Assembly (NCBI GenBank): GCA_004297775.1
Contig: SCUE01000022.1
Location: 1 to 64,000, forward strand
Direction: 5' to 3'
DNA length: 64,000 nt
DNA from: Chloroflexota bacterium
GTDB lineage: Bacteria > Chloroflexota > UBA6077 > FW602-bin22
Part shown: positions 61,642-64,000 of the stretch, one piece after another
Numbering within the stretch: position 1 is the stretch's first letter
Layout of the letters: every line of letters begins with the position of its first letter
The notes under the pieces: model-generated
The model's input: only the letters and a program-made list of their open reading frames with translations
Told to the model about the DNA's origin: nothing
Database searches by the model: none
Program-made: the position numbers and the translations under genes

Positions 61642-63288
61642 CTATCTCGCCAGCGCCAGCTCGAGTGGCATCGATACCTGTTCCCCGTCACGGGGATGCT
61701 CGATCGCGGCGGCGACGAACGCCCGGAACAGTGGATGTGGCGCCGTCGGCCGAGACTTGTATTCGGGGTGGAACTGCGAGCCGACCATGAACGGATGATC
61801 ATCAAGCTCGACGATCTCGACGAGCTTTCCGTCCGGCGACACACCGCTGATCCTGAGTCCCAGCTTGCCGAGCCGCTCGCGATACTCGTTATTGAATTCG
61901 TATCGGTGGCGATGACGCTCGTACACCAGTGACGCGCCGTAGGCCGCGTGGGCCCGTGTTCCCTCAATGAGGCGGCACGCGTAGGCCCCGAGCCGCATTG
62001 TGCCGCCCTTGTCTTCAACGTCGCGCTGTCCCGGCATCAGGTCAATCACGGGGTGGGCGGTGTCCGGATCCATCTCGGTGGAGTTTGCGTCATCGACGCT
62101 CAGTGCGTACCGCGCAAACTCGATCGTCATGACCTGCATACCGAGGCAGTCACCAAGGTACGGTACGCGATTCACGCGCGCGTACCGGGCGGCCGCGATC
62201 TTGCCCTCGATGCCACGTGGGCCGAATCCCGGCGCTACGAGGATCGCATTCGCGTTTGCCAGGATCGTTTCGACGTTCGCGTCATTGACATGCTCGGCGT
62301 TCACCCAGTCGATCTCGATGCCGCGGCCGAGCATCACCCCGGCGTGGATCAGCGCCTCGCGAATGGAGAGGTACGAGTCCGGTAGCTCGACGTACTTCCC
62401 AACGATCGCGATGCGTAGGGCGCGTTTCGGCTCGCGAATCCGCCGAACGAGATCGTCCCATTCCTCCCACCGGGGCTCGGTCGCGTTGAGACGAAGCCGC
62501 TCAACGAGGAAATCTCCCATACCGGCGTCCTCGAGCATCCGCGGCACGGAGTAGATTGTGTCAACCGTCCTGAGCGGAACGACGCCGCGAGGTTCGACGT
62601 CGCAGAAGAGGGCAATCTTGTCGCGAATGTCGTCCGATACGTCGAAGTCGGATCGACAGAGAATCGCGTCCGGCTGGATTCCATAGGAGCGGAGTTCCCG
62701 GACGCTCTGCTGCGTCGGCTTCGTCTTCAGTTCGCCGGTCGCGTGCAGGTACGGCAACAGCGTCACATGGATGTAGACGGCGTTGTCGGTGCCAACCTCG
62801 CGATGAAGCTGCCGAACGGCCTCGAGGAACGGCAAGTTCTCGATGTCGCCAGTGACACCGCCAACCTCGGCGATGACGACCTCAGCACCGGTCTCGGTCG
62901 TGACGCCTCGCACGCGCGCCTTGATCTCGTTTGTGATGTGCGGAATGACCTGAATCGTCCCGCCCAGGAACTCGCCTCGACGCTCTCGCGCGATCACCGA
63001 TGAGTAGACCTGGCCGGACGTGAGATTCGACGATCGCGTGAGATTGACATCGATGATCCGCTCGTAGTGGCCCAGGTCGAGATCGGTTTCGGCTCCGTCC
63101 TCAGTCACGAAACACTCGCCATGCTGATACGGATTCATCGTCCCGGGGTCGACGTTCAGGTACGGATCGAGCTTGACGGCCGCAACCGAAATGCCTCGCG
63201 CCCGCAACAGGCGGCCTATCGAAGCAACGGCGACGCCCTTGCCGACACCGGACACGACCCCACCGGTCACAAAGATATACTTGGCCAC
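61642..63288 (-). CDS. pyrG: CTP synthase
   Basis: Makes CTP from UTP with glutamine and ATP. The 548-aa protein starts at GTG 63288 (MAKYIFVTGGVVSGVGKGVA), the canonical beginning, and continues DPYLNVDPGTMNPYQHGECFVTEDGAETDLDLGHYERI. The glutaminase domain has YLGDCLGMQVM, with the catalytic Cys, and QFHPEYKSRP with His and Glu. The residue before the Cys is Asp where family members usually have Ile; this could affect the oxyanion hole or glutamine hydrolysis. The long upstream frame is a shadow of tsaE. A hairpin lies in the leader. Confidence 0.95.
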   Translation of the reverse strand: MAKYIFVTGGVVSGVGKGVAVASIGRLLRARGISVAAVKLDPYLNVDPGTMNPYQHGECFVTEDGAETDLDLGHYERIIDVNLTRSSNLTSGQVYSSVIARERRGEFLGGTIQVIPHITNEIKARVRGVTTETGAEVVIAEVGGVTGDIENLPFLEAVRQLHREVGTDNAVYIHVTLLPYLHATGELKTKPTQQSVRELRSYGIQPDAILCRSDFDVSDDIRDKIALFCDVEPRGVVPLRTVDTIYSVPRMLEDAGMGDFLVERLRLNATEPRWEEWDDLVRRIREPKRALRIAIVGKYVELPDSYLSIREALIHAGVMLGRGIEIDWVNAEHVNDANVETILANANAILVAPGFGPRGIEGKIAAARYARVNRVPYLGDCLGMQVMTIEFARYALSVDDANSTEMDPDTAHPVIDLMPGQRDVEDKGGTMRLGAYACRLIEGTRAHAAYGASLVYERHRHRYEFNNEYRERLGKLGLRISGVSPDGKLVEIVELDDHPFMVGSQFHPEYKSRPTAPHPLFRAFVAAAIEHPRDGEQVSMPLELALAR

Positions 63289-63312
63289 GACGCACCCCCG
63301 GAGAAACGCGAC

Positions 63313-63338
63313 GTGCCGGAGAACACGATCTCCGGCAC
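63313..63338 (-). promoter_or_regulatory. Perfect hairpin in the pyrG leader
   Basis: GTGCCGGAGA (63313-63322) and TCTCCGGCAC (63329-63338) form a perfect 10-bp stem with a 6-nt loop, ending 24 nt before the pyrG start. No T-tract follows in the pyrG direction, so it is not a classical terminator. It could be an attenuator element, an mRNA-stability hairpin or an operator. It sits in the gap between divergent pyrG and tsaE. Confidence 0.5.
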
Positions 63339-63399
63339 AGTGAAGGCCTAACGCACTCCGGGCCGCCACTATACCACGCGGCCGTACTATTCTCCGGGC

Positions 63400-63897
63400 G
63401 TGCGACCGAGGACGGCCTCCAGCCGGCGCATACCGGCGGAGTTGCGGCCATCCAGCGCCGACGAAACCCGGCGGCTCGGCGAAGCGGTCGGCCACGCGGC
63501 CGAGCCCGGCGACATCGTGGCGCTGATCGGCCCGCTCGGTTCCGGCAAGACAACCTTCGCCGAAGGGATGGCGCGCGCGATCGGTGTCCGGACGTGGCGC
63601 GGCAGTCCCAGTTTCCCTTTGATGCAGGATTACGGGCGTGAGACTCACGCCCGTGTGCCGTTTCTGCACGCCGATCTGTACCGCCTGACGGATCCGACAA
63701 GCGTCCACGATCTCGGTCTCGAGGACTATCTGCGCGGTGAGTACGCGGTTGCGATCGAATGGCCAGAAAGCGCAATCGCGCTCCTGCCGGCGGATCGTCT
63801 GACGCTGACGTTCGCGATCGACGGCGACGCGCGGCGCATTCGCGTGTCCGCGGCTGGACCGCGTGGACGAGCCCTGGCGCGTGTGCTCGCGGCATGA
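63400..63897 (+). CDS. tsaE: tRNA threonylcarbamoyladenosine biosynthesis ATPase TsaE
   Basis: A 165-aa P-loop protein that, with TsaB and TsaD, makes the t6A37 modification of ANN-decoding tRNAs. Walker A is LIGPLGSGKTTFAEG near residue 43, then SPSFPLMQDY (family SPTF), HADLYRLTDP, and the closing AIEWPE, all in order. The start is GTG 63400 and the first 20 residues are non-conserved, so a later start is possible. Its stop overlaps tsaB by ATGA. Confidence 0.92.
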   Translation: MRPRTASSRRIPAELRPSSADETRRLGEAVGHAAEPGDIVALIGPLGSGKTTFAEGMARAIGVRTWRGSPSFPLMQDYGRETHARVPFLHADLYRLTDPTSVHDLGLEDYLRGEYAVAIEWPESAIALLPADRLTLTFAIDGDARRIRVSAAGPRGRALARVLAA

Positions 63898-64000
63898 TTC
63901 TCGCGATCGACAGTTCGACGGCCTGGTGCAGCGTCGGCGCGTATTCCGCCGAATCACAGTTGTGCCTGGCCGAACGGGTCTGGCAGAGCGGGATCAATCA
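63894..64000 (+). CDS. tsaB: TsaB, t6A-modification protein, N-terminal fragment (window edge)
   Basis: Only the first 35 codons are inside the window: MILAIDSSTAWCSVGAYSAE. The ILAIDSST opening is the standard start of TsaB, the inactive ASKHA-fold partner of TsaD. The ATG overlaps the tsaE stop by 4 nt, matching the common tsaE-tsaB pairing. The rest lies beyond the right edge. Confidence 0.88.
   Translation, partial: MILAIDSSTAWCSVGAYSAESQLCLAERVWQSGIN

Overview
The window is high-GC bacterial chromosome. Many GTG/TTG starts, -10 boxes lying only 6-9 nt before the start codon, NiaR-controlled NAD genes, an ECF sigma factor beside a DUF5667-like protein and runs of very large GT-C membrane proteins suggest a Chloroflexota bacterium, possibly Thermomicrobia-like. 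That placement is an inference from gene content and style; no rRNA is present to confirm it.

Layout. 1-5.1 kb: tail of a probable transposase, ftsH, two small unknown genes, a KDG-kinase-like sugar kinase and a lipoate ligase-like protein. 4.6-7.8 kb: NAD module niaR, nadA, nadC, pncA, with a perfect palindrome inside the nadA promoter. 7.9-27.4 kb: housekeeping and metabolic genes: DEAD-box helicase, glpD, a lone CheW-like protein, a very long HlyD-type lipoprotein, typA, ychF, oxidoreductases, and an operon joining an MMPL transporter, a CrtC/AttH-like lipoprotein, a UroD-family enzyme and an AtpI-like membrane protein. 27.6-29.9 kb: a methyltransferase broken by two adjacent in-frame TGA codons, a GNAT acetyltransferase and a YdeI-family protein.

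30.0-36.4 kb is an apparent genomic island at the 3' end of tRNA-Asn: a truncated tyrosine recombinase beside the tRNA, an imperfect copy of the tRNA 3' end at the far edge, and fragments of a HigB/Gp49-like toxin, a HEPN-like protein and a ParB/KorB-type HTH protein. Its only large intact gene encodes 1305 residues combining a SIR2-like NADase domain, a CHAT protease domain, a STAND/NB-ARC ATPase and a short TPR tail, the architecture expected of an anti-phage sensor-effector. A perfect 53-bp direct repeat flanks this gene, and the two halves of the HEPN-like gene lie inside the repeats such that a circle formed across them would restore the gene.

36.4-64 kb: tRNA-Asn, ECF sigma factor with its membrane partner, tRNA-Pro, ribokinase, dnaX-ybaB, RNase PH, a membrane protein, a gliding-type ABC system (ATPase, permease, GldG-like, DUF4340-like) followed directly by five consecutive GT-C-type membrane proteins (about 640-1060 aa) carrying repeated C-terminal beta domains, a geranylgeranyl-reductase-like flavoprotein, an MBL-fold hydrolase, pyrG, tsaE and the start of tsaB. 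The run from 44.0 to 59.8 kb is one co-directional block with mostly overlapping or abutting genes and may act together in cell-envelope glycan or glycolipid assembly.
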